From: Desulfobacteraceae bacterium
GTDB taxonomy: Bacteria > Desulfobacterota > Desulfobacteria > Desulfobacterales > UBA5852
Assembly (NCBI GenBank): GCA_014237395.1
Contig: JABZFP010000018.1
Span: forward strand, 1-64,000
Reading direction: 5' to 3'
DNA length: 64,000 nucleotides
Below the pieces are notes generated by a model that did no database searches, had not been told where the DNA came from, and was given only the letters and a program-made list of their open reading frames with translations. Below, in pieces: positions 8,066-16,693 of this stretch. The position numbers and the translations under genes are program-made. Positions within the stretch are counted from its first letter, which is position 1; each line of letters opens with the position of its first letter.

Positions 8066-9088
8066 TTACTTGCTGGGCTGCATCTCCGGGGGAGCCCACT
8101 CACCAGACAACACCCCGGCCTTCGGGCGATAGACGCGTAACAGGTAGTTCCAGCCCGGCTCGGCCGGGATGCAGTTTGTGCGGCCATTGTCACAACCACC
8201 GACGTTGATAGTGATGCTGCCGTCGGGGTCTTTCTCGGCAGTGACGTTGCTGAACGCGTTAACACCAAGATCGTTCGGCTTGAGATAGTTGTCCTCGCCG
8301 TAGACCGTGATCGACCAGAACCCTTTGTCTTCAAACGGCGTGTCCTTGATGGTCACCGAGAAGGGCGTCTTGCCGTCGTTCTGCTCTGGCGAGTAGGTAA
8401 AGTACATCGCGCCCTCCTTCGGGTTGCCGCCCCAGCCTGCGGCGGTGCCCATCAGAAAGTCGAGCCGGTCGAGTTTGTCCTTGTCTCCGAAGAAGCCCGA
8501 GGTGTCCGACGTGGTCGAGGCCAGAACCGCTAGTGCGCCGCGTACTTTGAGTAGCGATGCCTCGTCCCATTTGGGTAAGTCAAAGCTACCCTTGGCGGCC
8601 TGAGCCACAGTGACCCTGTCCTGCAGCGCATTTGCCTTTTTGATGTCTTCCGGGTCGGTGGAATCCATGAAGGTGCGCAGGACTAAGATCGCATAGCGGG
8701 TTCCCATCTGCTCCTGAGTGATTGTGAACTCGCCCGGCGCGTACTCGACCGGCAGCATCGAGTGATCCTGGTTGATCGCCAGGAAGGACATGAAGCGATC
8801 GCCCGAATCCGGCAGCGTGATGGTGACCGGCGAGGAGAGGTCGAACACGCCGAAGGAGTAGAGCGTGTCGAGGTTCATCCGGACAACCTTCTGCTCGTCA
8901 AGCGGGGTGGGCTTGCGGATGTGGTAGAATTTACCGAAGCCGCCCAGCTTCACATAGTCCGCCATGGTGCGGTCGGTCTCGGCGCGGGTGAAGTTGTCGA
9001 CGGTGACTCGTTCGTCGGCCTGAACCTGCTGGGATAGAAAAACGCTAAGAAATAGGGCTACGATCCAATATATTGTTTTTGTGTACAT
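8066..9088 (-). CDS. DUF1254/DUF1214 secreted protein
   Basis: 340 residues with a signal peptide (cleavage near VQADE). The N-terminal part (about 30-190) is DUF1254-like (RMNLDTLYSFGVFDL, FLAINQDHSML), the C-terminal part (about 225-335) DUF1214-like (EKDPDGSITINVGG; PGWNYLLRVYRP). The family is a periplasmic or cell-surface beta-rich protein of unsettled role. RBS AAGGAG is 8 bases upstream. It follows the paralogue at 9157-10728 with a hairpin between them. The ending (PPEMQPSK) differs from the usual W-x-P-G-E-I-E tail, which instead survives just past the stop, so this copy may itself be a recombinant. Confidence 0.8.
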   Translation of the reverse strand: MYTKTIYWIVALFLSVFLSQQVQADERVTVDNFTRAETDRTMADYVKLGGFGKFYHIRKPTPLDEQKVVRMNLDTLYSFGVFDLSSPVTITLPDSGDRFMSFLAINQDHSMLPVEYAPGEFTITQEQMGTRYAILVLRTFMDSTDPEDIKKANALQDRVTVAQAAKGSFDLPKWDEASLLKVRGALAVLASTTSDTSGFFGDKDKLDRLDFLMGTAAGWGGNPKEGAMYFTYSPEQNDGKTPFSVTIKDTPFEDKGFWSITVYGEDNYLKPNDLGVNAFSNVTAEKDPDGSITINVGGCDNGRTNCIPAEPGWNYLLRVYRPKAGVLSGEWAPPEMQPSK

Positions 9089-9109
9089 TATCTTTTCTCC
9101 TTATGTGCT

Positions 9110-9149
9110 AATAGCCAGCGAAAGCACTTATGCGTTTTCGCTGGCTATT
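9110..9149 (-). other. Intercistronic hairpin between DUF1254 paralogues
   Basis: 14-bp perfect arms AATAGCCAGCGAAA (9110-9123) and TTTCGCTGGCTATT (9136-9149). It sits directly before the ribosome site of the downstream gene on the minus strand. The T-run follows on the plus strand, so on the transcribed minus strand it is more likely a processing or stabilising stem than a terminator. Confidence 0.6.
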
Positions 9150-9156
9150 TTTATAA

Positions 9157-10728
9157 TTATTGAACCAGTTCGATCTCACCCGGACGCCAGGTCTTCTCAA
9201 ACCATGGCTCGGTGGGGCTATAGAGGCGCAAGAGACAAAACCAACCCTTGCCGGGAACAGTCTGTATCCAGTTCGCCTTCATGCCGGCCGGAGCTTCGGG
9301 ACCGAAATACAGATCGATCGATCCGTCGTCGTTGGCAATCAACTGGTCGCGCTGGCTTTGCTTGCTGGGGAAGGTCTGGTCCGTCTGCAGCATGGAGCGG
9401 GTCTGGGGATCATAGACGCACACCGACCAGAATTTCTTGGCGGGAGCATCTTTGGGGATGTTCATCTTATAAGTCTTGCTGCCGTCGAGGTAGTCGCCCT
9501 TGGCGTCCAGATAGCCCCAGGCGTATTGTGAGCCCGCGCCGATCAGCTTCATCGCCATCGCCGGAGTGTTCACCGTCGCAAAATAATAGTACATGGTGCG
9601 CGCATCCAGGTTGCGCCCGCCCATGCCATCATCCTTAAGGAACTGGTAGTTATTGCCGGGGTAACCCCTCTTCCAGTGGCTGCCTTCATAGAGCAATTCC
9701 TCTTTGTTGCGATCATCCCAAAGCATGGCACGTGAAGTCGCATTGGCCACCGCCACCGCATCGGTCAAAATTTTCTTCATTCGCGCGTCCGGGGCAAAAG
9801 GCTTGCCCTTCTCGATCCCGATGGAGGCAAAGAGTCCGCGCAGTTCTGGGTCAAGCATCTCGACCGGTTCCCGTTCGATGACGCTGTGGAGTTCTTCGAA
9901 GAACTCGAAATTATTGGCATGGACGGTGTTGAACGATTTTCCTGAGCCGCTGATGAATTCCATCGCGGGCGGATTGGCGGCCTTGGCAAGGGGGTAGATT
10001 TTCAGGCCCTCCCGCCACATCTTGGCCGCTGCGTCAGGTTTGCCGTCAACCAGGAATCCACGCAAAGCGATCCAGTTCACATAGCTGGTTGACTTGGCGA
10101 CGAAATAGGTCTCACCGTCGATGACCTGTGTCTTGCCACCGATGGGGCCTTCGAGGTCGCCCTCATAATCCGGGGGCAGGATCAGATACTTGCCGCCTTT
10201 GCCCTTGTCCGGTCCGGGGGCACCCATGTCGATCACAAAGCGGAAGTAGGCGTCGTTCACCGTCCCCGGGCCGGCCCCTGCTGGAATCTCAACGACCGTC
10301 GGGCCGTCCTTCTTCAGGTCGAGAAAGGGTGAGGCGTAGACCGTGCTGGTGTTGCCGGTGAGAAACAGGGCTTTGCTGTCCATCAGCTGGTCAAAGTACA
10401 AGACCTGGTTTGAATTCTTTGCGCCGAGCGACGCGGCACCAAGCCGAAGGCCTTCAATGGAGGCGGCGGGGATCCCATTCAGGAAGGTCTCCATGGCCCG
10501 TGAGAAATCAAGGTAGTCGTAGACCAGGTCGGCCGTCTTTTTGGTGGGGATCCCATCGAAAAACTCGAGGGTGCCGATTCGTGTCTCGACGCTGTCCGGC
10601 GTGGTGATGGCTTCGGGAATGTCTGTCGTCATCTTCATCCTGGGCGGCTGGGGGGTCGCATGGGAGCAGGATATGCCGATGGTCATGAAGAGGACCAGGA
10701 GCAGGGCAAACAAATGATTGGTTTTCAT
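9157..10728 (-). CDS. DUF1254/DUF1214 lipoprotein
   Basis: 523 residues, first gene of the pair. The signal peptide has a lipobox-like end (GISC, Cys21), so it may be a lipoprotein. DUF1254 covers about 60-200 (VYDYLDFSRAMETFLNGIPA; STVYASPFLDLKKDGPTVVE), then a helical linker, and DUF1214 about 400-520 (FWSVCVYDPQTRSMLQTDQ; DGSIDLYFGPEAP; WFEKTWRPGEIELVQ). It has the full-length two-domain layout, whereas the 340-residue neighbour is a shorter version. RBS AAGGAG is placed well before the ATG. Role unknown. Confidence 0.85.
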   Translation of the reverse strand: MKTNHLFALLLVLFMTIGISCSHATPQPPRMKMTTDIPEAITTPDSVETRIGTLEFFDGIPTKKTADLVYDYLDFSRAMETFLNGIPAASIEGLRLGAASLGAKNSNQVLYFDQLMDSKALFLTGNTSTVYASPFLDLKKDGPTVVEIPAGAGPGTVNDAYFRFVIDMGAPGPDKGKGGKYLILPPDYEGDLEGPIGGKTQVIDGETYFVAKSTSYVNWIALRGFLVDGKPDAAAKMWREGLKIYPLAKAANPPAMEFISGSGKSFNTVHANNFEFFEELHSVIEREPVEMLDPELRGLFASIGIEKGKPFAPDARMKKILTDAVAVANATSRAMLWDDRNKEELLYEGSHWKRGYPGNNYQFLKDDGMGGRNLDARTMYYYFATVNTPAMAMKLIGAGSQYAWGYLDAKGDYLDGSKTYKMNIPKDAPAKKFWSVCVYDPQTRSMLQTDQTFPSKQSQRDQLIANDDGSIDLYFGPEAPAGMKANWIQTVPGKGWFCLLRLYSPTEPWFEKTWRPGEIELVQ

Positions 10729-11203
10729 GATTTCTCCTTTTCGTACAAAAGGGTCGAGGGCTTCCCGCCCGGAGGCGGGGCCCCTCTCAGGTTTATAGGT
10801 TCAGCGTTCCAGGTTCCAAGTTATCTGATGAACTGCCTATCCCCTAATCCCGAACCTGGAACCCCATTTTCAGGTTAAAACGTGATTATCCGACCGAGGA
10901 TGGGGCCATGCAAGGTTACGTTCCACACGAACTTGTTCATTCCGCGGCCGTCTTCATAATCCCAGGTAAGAACCCGATAGCCACCGAGCAGTCTTACAGT
11001 GTTCGGAACCGGGTATGCTTTCATAGGTGTTTGTATCGTCACGTAAAACGCAGAAGAAATGACAACCGACTTCCCATTGTTATTCAACCTGGAACATTGA
11101 ACTTCCAACCTCGGGTACCAAAAGCAGATGCCATATCTTCTGCAAATATTTTCAATTTTCGCTCGCAGTCCGCTGTCTCAAAACCTCAAATGGCATCGTC
11201 GCC
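10729..11203. other. Intergenic region with degenerate short repeats
   Basis: 475 bases. The motif AACCTGGAAC or its relatives (GTTCCAGGTTCC near 10806, GAACCTGGAACC near 10853, CAACCTGGAACATTG near 11085) recurs in both orientations. No gene is convincing: the small ORFs lack a ribosome site and protein-like composition. Confidence 0.5.
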
Positions 11204-13546
11204 TCAAGTCTTTTCCTGACCGTCCTCCTGGTTTTGATTAGCCATCGTGTCCAAGGCGGCGGCAGCACCTGCCCTTATAGCTTGTTCACGATCCGCAGCG
11301 TTTTCTTTTGGTGTTTCGGGAACCTCGACGATTACCTTCCGATGCGCCAAATAGATGCCTTTTTTCTCGAGCGCATCCTTGATTTGCCTAAAAGCTTCCC
11401 GCTTAATGACAAATTGCGTGCCGGGCTTGGCGGTGAATTTTACCCGGAACGTCATCACCGAGTCGCCGACCTTGCTGACACCTTGTGACTTGACCGGCTG
11501 GATGAAATCGGCACCGTAATCTGGGTTGCTAAGCATCTTTTTTCCGACTTTCTTAACAACTTTGCGAACCGTTTCGATATCCGTATCATAAGGTAGATCA
11601 ATGTTAATCTTGATAACGAGGCCACCCCGCATGCTGTTGTTGATGGTTCCCATATCGCTGTAGGGCACGATCTGGAGGGTCCCCAAATGGTGACGTATCA
11701 TGGCGTTGCGCAAAGTGGTTGCCTCCACTGTGCCTGAGACACTACCGGCTTTGATATATTCGCCCACCCGGAAGGCATCGTCCATGAGGAAAAAAAAGCC
11801 GGATAGCACATCGGATACCAGCTTCTGGGCGCCAAAGCCTATCGCCAACCCGATAACACCGGCACCGGCCAGGAGAGGGCCTATATCGACACCCAGAGAA
11901 GACAGAACGATCATAATTACCATGACGAATAGTACAGTACCCAAAAACTTTCTCAACATGGGCAGCAGTGTATGGCTGCGATCAAGAACAACGCCGCCGA
12001 ACTCATCGTCTTCGTCTTTTTCTTCTGCAGGGTCAGGTGCGGTTTCCGCTAACTTGCGGGTGATATAAACATTGAGCCATCGCCAGCCGACCAGGGCCAA
12101 TACGATTGTTACCAATATGTTAAATCCGCCGGCAGCAATTTTTTCGATAAAGGGCAATTCAATGTTAAAGGCTTTGAGAAACCATACAAGCAAAACCAGG
12201 AAAATAACCGCACGGATAACGCTTCGGATAACGGATAGCTTCGAGCGCAAAGTTTTGACGGGCACGGGTTCATCATCCGAGTCCGCATTTGGGCTCTTTG
12301 TACCTTCTTCCTCGACATCTCCGCCCGGCCCCAGAATCGCCGGTAAGACCGCCTGCATCAATCGGTCGAGCAAAATAAAAAGCGGGACGACAAGCAGACT
12401 GCGTAAAAGGGCACCGCCGAAATTCGGGCCGTAAAGGATTATGCGACTCGCACATGCAAACCACACCCAAAACAGGTAGGCCAAGGCCAATATGTGCCAA
12501 ATCGCGGCAAATTGTGTGGTAAGCCAGCCTTTCCTTTCCGCATCCGCCCCGCTATCGCCTTGTATATAGCTTGCCACACGGGTTCGATTTTTCCACACCA
12601 GACCGGCAAGCCAAAGCATGAAAAAAGTCCCCACCGCAACGTTAACAAGCAGGAAACTGTCCTGGGGGATACCGATACGTTGAAACCATTTTGACAAGAT
12701 GAGGCCAACCACCAAGACCCAGAGAATCTTGGTAAGCGCGCTGTATAAGTATTGCGCATTTGAATCTTCCATTGGCAGCAAGCGCAACTCTTTTTGTCGT
12801 GGCGTGCACATGATTGCCATAAGCAGCATTGCCAAGCGCCCAATGACAATGGCTGTCAGGATGGGACCATAAAGGTGACGAATCGGGCCTTCGGCGCCCA
12901 AAAAAACCAGAAACAATAGGGCGCTTATCAGGGTGTAGGCCATGATGCCCAGCAGGGCGGGCAATATCGCCAGAAGGGCCGCACCGAATTTTTCCAGGCC
13001 GCCCATTTTCGGGATTGCGACGGTATCCCCGAAATTAAAGACCGTGCGGCGTAGGATTTTCTCCAATCCGTAGCTGGCCATAAGGATGGCCGCTATGCCG
13101 GCCAGCAAAAGGATGAGGTGACCGCCACCCTTGCCCGCCGCCATCTGGTCGAAGACCCGCCCCAATTCCGACGGTAGCGTCGCGCTTCCCGCGATGACGG
13201 CCTTGAGCCGGGATGGGGTCATGGTATAGACGGTCTCCAGATGCTTCATCACGCCGGCAACGCCCTTGGAGGTCGCAGCATCCGGTGCCGCTTCAGTCGC
13301 ATTAACGGCGAGCTGGTCGATTGCCGCCAGGAGAAGTTCCCGCGCGCTCTCGTCGCTGAGGGTCGCTAGAGCGGCCCTCAACTCTTCGGGGGTATAGGTC
13401 CGAAGGGTCTCCAGTTCCCCGGTCGCTCCTTGCGGGGTCGTCTGAGCGTAGGCCTCCGCAGCATGCGGCATGGGTGTGAGGTCAATCAACAGCAGCATCA
13501 CAAAGGTCGCCATGAACAATGTGCAAACAATTTTCGTACGATTCAT
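11204..13546 (-). CDS. Large MscS-family mechanosensitive channel
   Basis: About 780 residues from the ATG at 13546 (GAAAGGA is 7 bases upstream of it; an ATG 6 bases earlier is too close). A signal peptide and a periplasmic helical part (about 30-140) lead into many membrane segments (about 150-560). The MscS core is at about 570-760: pore helix region LLAGAGVIGLAIGFGAQKLV, then DVLSGFFFLMDDAFRVGEYI, the beta domain and a cytoplasmic alpha/beta end. Like MscK/MscM-type channels it has many more membrane helices than small MscS. Role: release of solutes on hypo-osmotic shock. It stands alone. Confidence 0.9.
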   Translation of the reverse strand: MNRTKIVCTLFMATFVMLLLIDLTPMPHAAEAYAQTTPQGATGELETLRTYTPEELRAALATLSDESARELLLAAIDQLAVNATEAAPDAATSKGVAGVMKHLETVYTMTPSRLKAVIAGSATLPSELGRVFDQMAAGKGGGHLILLLAGIAAILMASYGLEKILRRTVFNFGDTVAIPKMGGLEKFGAALLAILPALLGIMAYTLISALLFLVFLGAEGPIRHLYGPILTAIVIGRLAMLLMAIMCTPRQKELRLLPMEDSNAQYLYSALTKILWVLVVGLILSKWFQRIGIPQDSFLLVNVAVGTFFMLWLAGLVWKNRTRVASYIQGDSGADAERKGWLTTQFAAIWHILALAYLFWVWFACASRIILYGPNFGGALLRSLLVVPLFILLDRLMQAVLPAILGPGGDVEEEGTKSPNADSDDEPVPVKTLRSKLSVIRSVIRAVIFLVLLVWFLKAFNIELPFIEKIAAGGFNILVTIVLALVGWRWLNVYITRKLAETAPDPAEEKDEDDEFGGVVLDRSHTLLPMLRKFLGTVLFVMVIMIVLSSLGVDIGPLLAGAGVIGLAIGFGAQKLVSDVLSGFFFLMDDAFRVGEYIKAGSVSGTVEATTLRNAMIRHHLGTLQIVPYSDMGTINNSMRGGLVIKINIDLPYDTDIETVRKVVKKVGKKMLSNPDYGADFIQPVKSQGVSKVGDSVMTFRVKFTAKPGTQFVIKREAFRQIKDALEKKGIYLAHRKVIVEVPETPKENAADREQAIRAGAAAALDTMANQNQEDGQEKT

Positions 13547-13855
13547 CCTCATTTCCTTTCAAAGGGCTTCGGCCGCATCGGCACACCCCACGTCAACCTC
13601 TCCTGACTGACCGTTAACTGGCGTTCATGGAATTCATCCGGCCTACTGCAGACCAATCCTTCCGAAAAAAGAAAAAGCATTAATCAAAATCCTACGGCCA
13701 AAAACCCTGTCGCTTTGAAACGGTATGACCACCGCCCTGCCGCCCCCTTGACGGTGTAGCCGCATGCCTGTTTTTCATCTCGAATCTCCTCAGGTGCCCT
13801 TCGCTGGTGCTGACTGCGTGATCGGCGTATGCATTCGTACCTCTCAAGCGAGGCT

Positions 13856-14095
13856 TTACGAGGTCATTGGACTTTTCAAGATCTGCATCAACTCATCCTC
13901 CAGCTCGCGGACGAGTTCAGCATACTCCCCTTGGCGGGCGGGGGCGTCGTCAGCGCAACTTTGGGTCCAGAATCGGTAGGCCTCGCGATAGGTTAGATAA
14001 TCATCATAGGTTTCCCTGAAGGTCTCGTCGTCCCTGTACTGTCGTTCTACGTGGGATGCGATCTGGGCAAATGTTTCAGGAATGATCAGTGTCAT
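13856..14095 (-). CDS. Small conserved-looking hypothetical protein
   Basis: 79 residues from the ATG at 14095; a longer frame to 14203 begins with unlikely sequence. It is strongly charged and helical (ASHVERQYRDDETFRETYDD; EYAELVRELEDELMQIL) with no signal or membrane segment, so probably a small soluble cytoplasmic protein. No domain recognised. The gap 13553-13855 beside it shows nothing else. Confidence 0.5.
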   Translation of the reverse strand: MTLIIPETFAQIASHVERQYRDDETFRETYDDYLTYREAYRFWTQSCADDAPARQGEYAELVRELEDELMQILKSPMTS

Positions 14096-14459
14096 GGCCA
14101 AACCTTTCACGCTGGGCCCGAGAAGGGAGCGAACCCAAGGATGATCGGCAATCTGCTGGTGCACGATGCTTTCAGAAATGGAACGTCTCACGTGCGCATT
14201 CAAGGATATCCTGCAGATCTCACTCCTCGGTATTTCGCAGCAGCCGTTTTCAATGTTTCTCTGTTAGGTAAGTGGTCATAAAATAATGAACTTGCTATTT
14301 CGCCTGAGCTACAATAGGTCTTAACGTACTGATGTAAAATGATTTTAGGCTAATTTAGGCCTAAACTACACCTTATGAGTATTTGATAATATTAGGTTAA
14401 TTGCCGCAGTGAATTATGCGCGAAGTTTCTCAGCGCCTTTACACCAAAGGTTCTGCATT
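14096..14459. other. Divergent intergenic region
   Basis: About 360 bases between two divergent genes, turning AT-rich after 14270, where the promoter of the TPR gene is expected. Short direct repeats GGCTAATTTAGGCC and TAGGTTAATTG occur near 14347-14403. I could not define a promoter or operator with confidence. Confidence 0.4.
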
Positions 14460-16037
14460 ATGACCCGCAGAAACGTTTCAGATCCTAAGCTCATCGAGGC
14501 TCAGCTTCTTCGCATTCTGTCCAGACCCGATTTCAGGGCCACAGCCCGCCAAAAAAAATTCCTCCGGTTCGTTGTTCAAAAGGTCCTCGACGGCCAGGCC
14601 GATGAAATCAAAGGGTATACCGTGGCAACCGATGTCTTTGGCCGCAACAAGAACTTTGACCCGAAATCAGACCCCATTGTGAGTATCGAAGCCAAGCGGC
14701 TGCGCCGGGCCTTGGAGCACTATTATCTGGTGGCAGGCGGGCGGGATCCAGTGCGCATCGACATACCGGTCGGAGGCTATGTTCCCCATTTTCACATCCA
14801 GGTAGTCCCGAGCCCCGTCTGCTCCTCATCGGAAAAGGCCCCTGATCGCGACGCTGCCGCTGATTACTGGCCGACTGTCCTTCTCCGTCCCTTTCAGAAT
14901 TTCTGCGAAGGCACCGAGCCCAGCTATCTTGCCGAAGGGTGCACGACCGAGCTGGCCATCGAATTGTCTCGCTATCAGGATCTTCGGGTTCTCATGAAAA
15001 CACCGGGAGAAGGAGGTGCTGCGGTGGCGGAACCGCCTTCTCGTTTTTTAATCGACGGGAACATCCGCTGCGGACCCAGCGATTTCAAGCTTTCGGTCCA
15101 GCTATTTGATCAGAAGACACACCGCCAGATATGGGGAGATGTTTACGCGTGCCGCATAAATACCGAGGACCTGATGGGGTTCCAACGAGAGATTGCCCAG
15201 ATGATTGCCGCCAAGATCGCCCAGGATCAGGGCTACATCACGCAAACCCTCGCCCTCGAGTCGCTACACAAGCCCCCGGCGGAAATGGAAACCTATGAAG
15301 CCATACTGAAATTCTACAAGCACGAGGCAACCTTCACTTCCAAGACGCTCGAAGATGCAATGGTGGCGCTGGAGCAGGCTGTGGTCAGAGAGCCCGCATG
15401 CCCGCAGCCCTGGACGTGTTTAGGACGGCTCTATGCCGAAAACTACGCCATGGAAACGATCAGCCGGCAAACCCCCATTGAAAAGGCCATCGAATATGCT
15501 GAAAGAGGGGTTCTACTGGATCCTCACAACCAGAGAGCCCGAACCGCGCTGGCGATGGGCTATCTACTGAAAGACCAACTGGCGGAGGGACTGGTCGAGG
15601 CTAGAAAAGCCCTCGCTTTAAACCCCGCTTCGCTGATTTTTATAGATATAATCGGCCACGTACTGGCTCTTCTGGGCGACTGGGACGAGGGCGTGGATTT
15701 AATACGGAAAGCGATCAAGCTCAATCCGTACCATCGCCCCTATGCCTACCATGTCCTGTGTGTCGACTGGCTGCGAAAAAAAGAATATGAAAAGGCCTAT
15801 CTGGAGACGCTGAACTTCAGCGTCCCCTCGCTCTTTTGGGACCCCCTGCTGCGTGCCTCCGCCCTGGGGCATTTGGAGAAATTCGCGCAGGCCAATCAGT
15901 TTGTCACAAACCTCCTGTCGCTGAAACCTGATTTCCCGGATCGTGGACGCAGGCTGATAAAATTTTGGGCAAAGCCCGAAACCTTGGTTGACTGCATTAT
16001 CCAGGGCTTAGGTAAAGCAGGGCTCGATATTCGATAG
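14460..16037 (+). CDS. TPR protein with N-terminal DNA-binding-like and TolB-like domains
   Basis: 525 residues from the ATG at 14460; an upstream ATG at 14409 is possible but the family-like sequence begins with DPKLIEAQLLRIL. Residues about 10-110 (ARQKKFLRFVVQKVLDGQAD; GYTVATDVFGRNKNFDPKSD; IVSIEAKRLRRALEHYY) match the helical domain seen at the start of adenylate-cyclase-like and TPR regulators, thought to be winged-helix-like. Residues about 135-250 form a TolB-N-like alpha/beta domain (YLAEGCTTELAIELSRYQDL). Residues about 280-520 are TPR repeats (ALGHLEKFAQANQFVTNLLS). No signal peptide: probably a cytoplasmic regulator or scaffold. Confidence 0.75.
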   Translation: MTRRNVSDPKLIEAQLLRILSRPDFRATARQKKFLRFVVQKVLDGQADEIKGYTVATDVFGRNKNFDPKSDPIVSIEAKRLRRALEHYYLVAGGRDPVRIDIPVGGYVPHFHIQVVPSPVCSSSEKAPDRDAAADYWPTVLLRPFQNFCEGTEPSYLAEGCTTELAIELSRYQDLRVLMKTPGEGGAAVAEPPSRFLIDGNIRCGPSDFKLSVQLFDQKTHRQIWGDVYACRINTEDLMGFQREIAQMIAAKIAQDQGYITQTLALESLHKPPAEMETYEAILKFYKHEATFTSKTLEDAMVALEQAVVREPACPQPWTCLGRLYAENYAMETISRQTPIEKAIEYAERGVLLDPHNQRARTALAMGYLLKDQLAEGLVEARKALALNPASLIFIDIIGHVLALLGDWDEGVDLIRKAIKLNPYHRPYAYHVLCVDWLRKKEYEKAYLETLNFSVPSLFWDPLLRASALGHLEKFAQANQFVTNLLSLKPDFPDRGRRLIKFWAKPETLVDCIIQGLGKAGLDIR

Positions 16038-16141
16038 CGCTCGGCTTTATATCGTTTCTCGTTTGGACAGGTTGGAATAATTGAATGTCAAAATCCATCT
16101 AGAACTTGGCTGAATTTCATTTAAACGTCAGTCATTGATAA

Positions 16142-16268
16142 ATTGCGATAAACCCATCGAAATTGTACCTGCCAAATATCCAGATTACGTGCCAGGAAAA
16201 CAAATATCACTCAGTTATAGTTTGATTGAGAGTATCACATAAAATTGGGGCTATTAAATTTTGTGGTG
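16142..16268 (+). repeat. Dispersed intergenic repeat, copy 5 (tandem pair)
   Basis: Unit one begins at 16142 (ATTGCGATAAACCCATCG), includes GATTACGTGCCAGGAAAACA and ends TTATAGTTTG; unit two begins at 16224 (ATTGAGAGTATCAC) and is cut short. The period is 82 bases, matching the 83-base period at 18.8 kb. Confidence 0.7.
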
Positions 16269-16338
16269 CATCTACAACGTCAACGCAATCCACGTCGAAT
16301 CAGACCCGTCGTCCTTCCATAGCTCACTATAGTCACTA

Positions 16339-16497
16339 TCATACCATCTTCTTAAGCAACCAAAACACAGCGTACCCGACGCCGAGACCGAGCGGCAGCA
16401 TGATTCATGGCCGACATAAAGGCGTCTCTTTAAATTTCCAGGCAAAGATTCCAACTGCCAGAATGCCGAATATTGTGCCGATGATTTTGGGGAGCAT
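16339..16497 (-). pseudogene. Small two-helix membrane ORF interrupted by in-frame TGA
   Basis: From the ATG at 16497, preceded by GAAGGGAAATAATCA, the frame reads MLPKIIGTIFGILAVGIFAW and KFKETPLCRP, meets TGA at 16405-16407, and continues in the same frame as IMLPLGLGVGYAVFWLLKKM V-stop at 16339. Together it would be a 52-codon protein with two membrane segments around a charged loop. The good ribosome site and the membrane-like sequence on both sides of the TGA suggest one ancestral gene. The simplest reading is a nonsense mutation. Readthrough as selenocysteine (giving a C-R-P-U motif) is possible but unproven; see findings. Confidence 0.5.
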
Positions 16498-16693
16498 TGA
16501 TTATTTCCCTTCATGAAGGACCGAGCAGGTTATGGATTACAATTCAGGAAACGACTGTGGCGTTTCCCTACTAGATGAAGACAAAAGGCTATGGCCCCGA
16601 TGATATTTGGATAGACAATTTTAACAGCATCTTCTGGCTTTTTGCATTTAGTTGCTATGTGTAATGTGATGTTTGCTTTGAATCGTATGTGTA

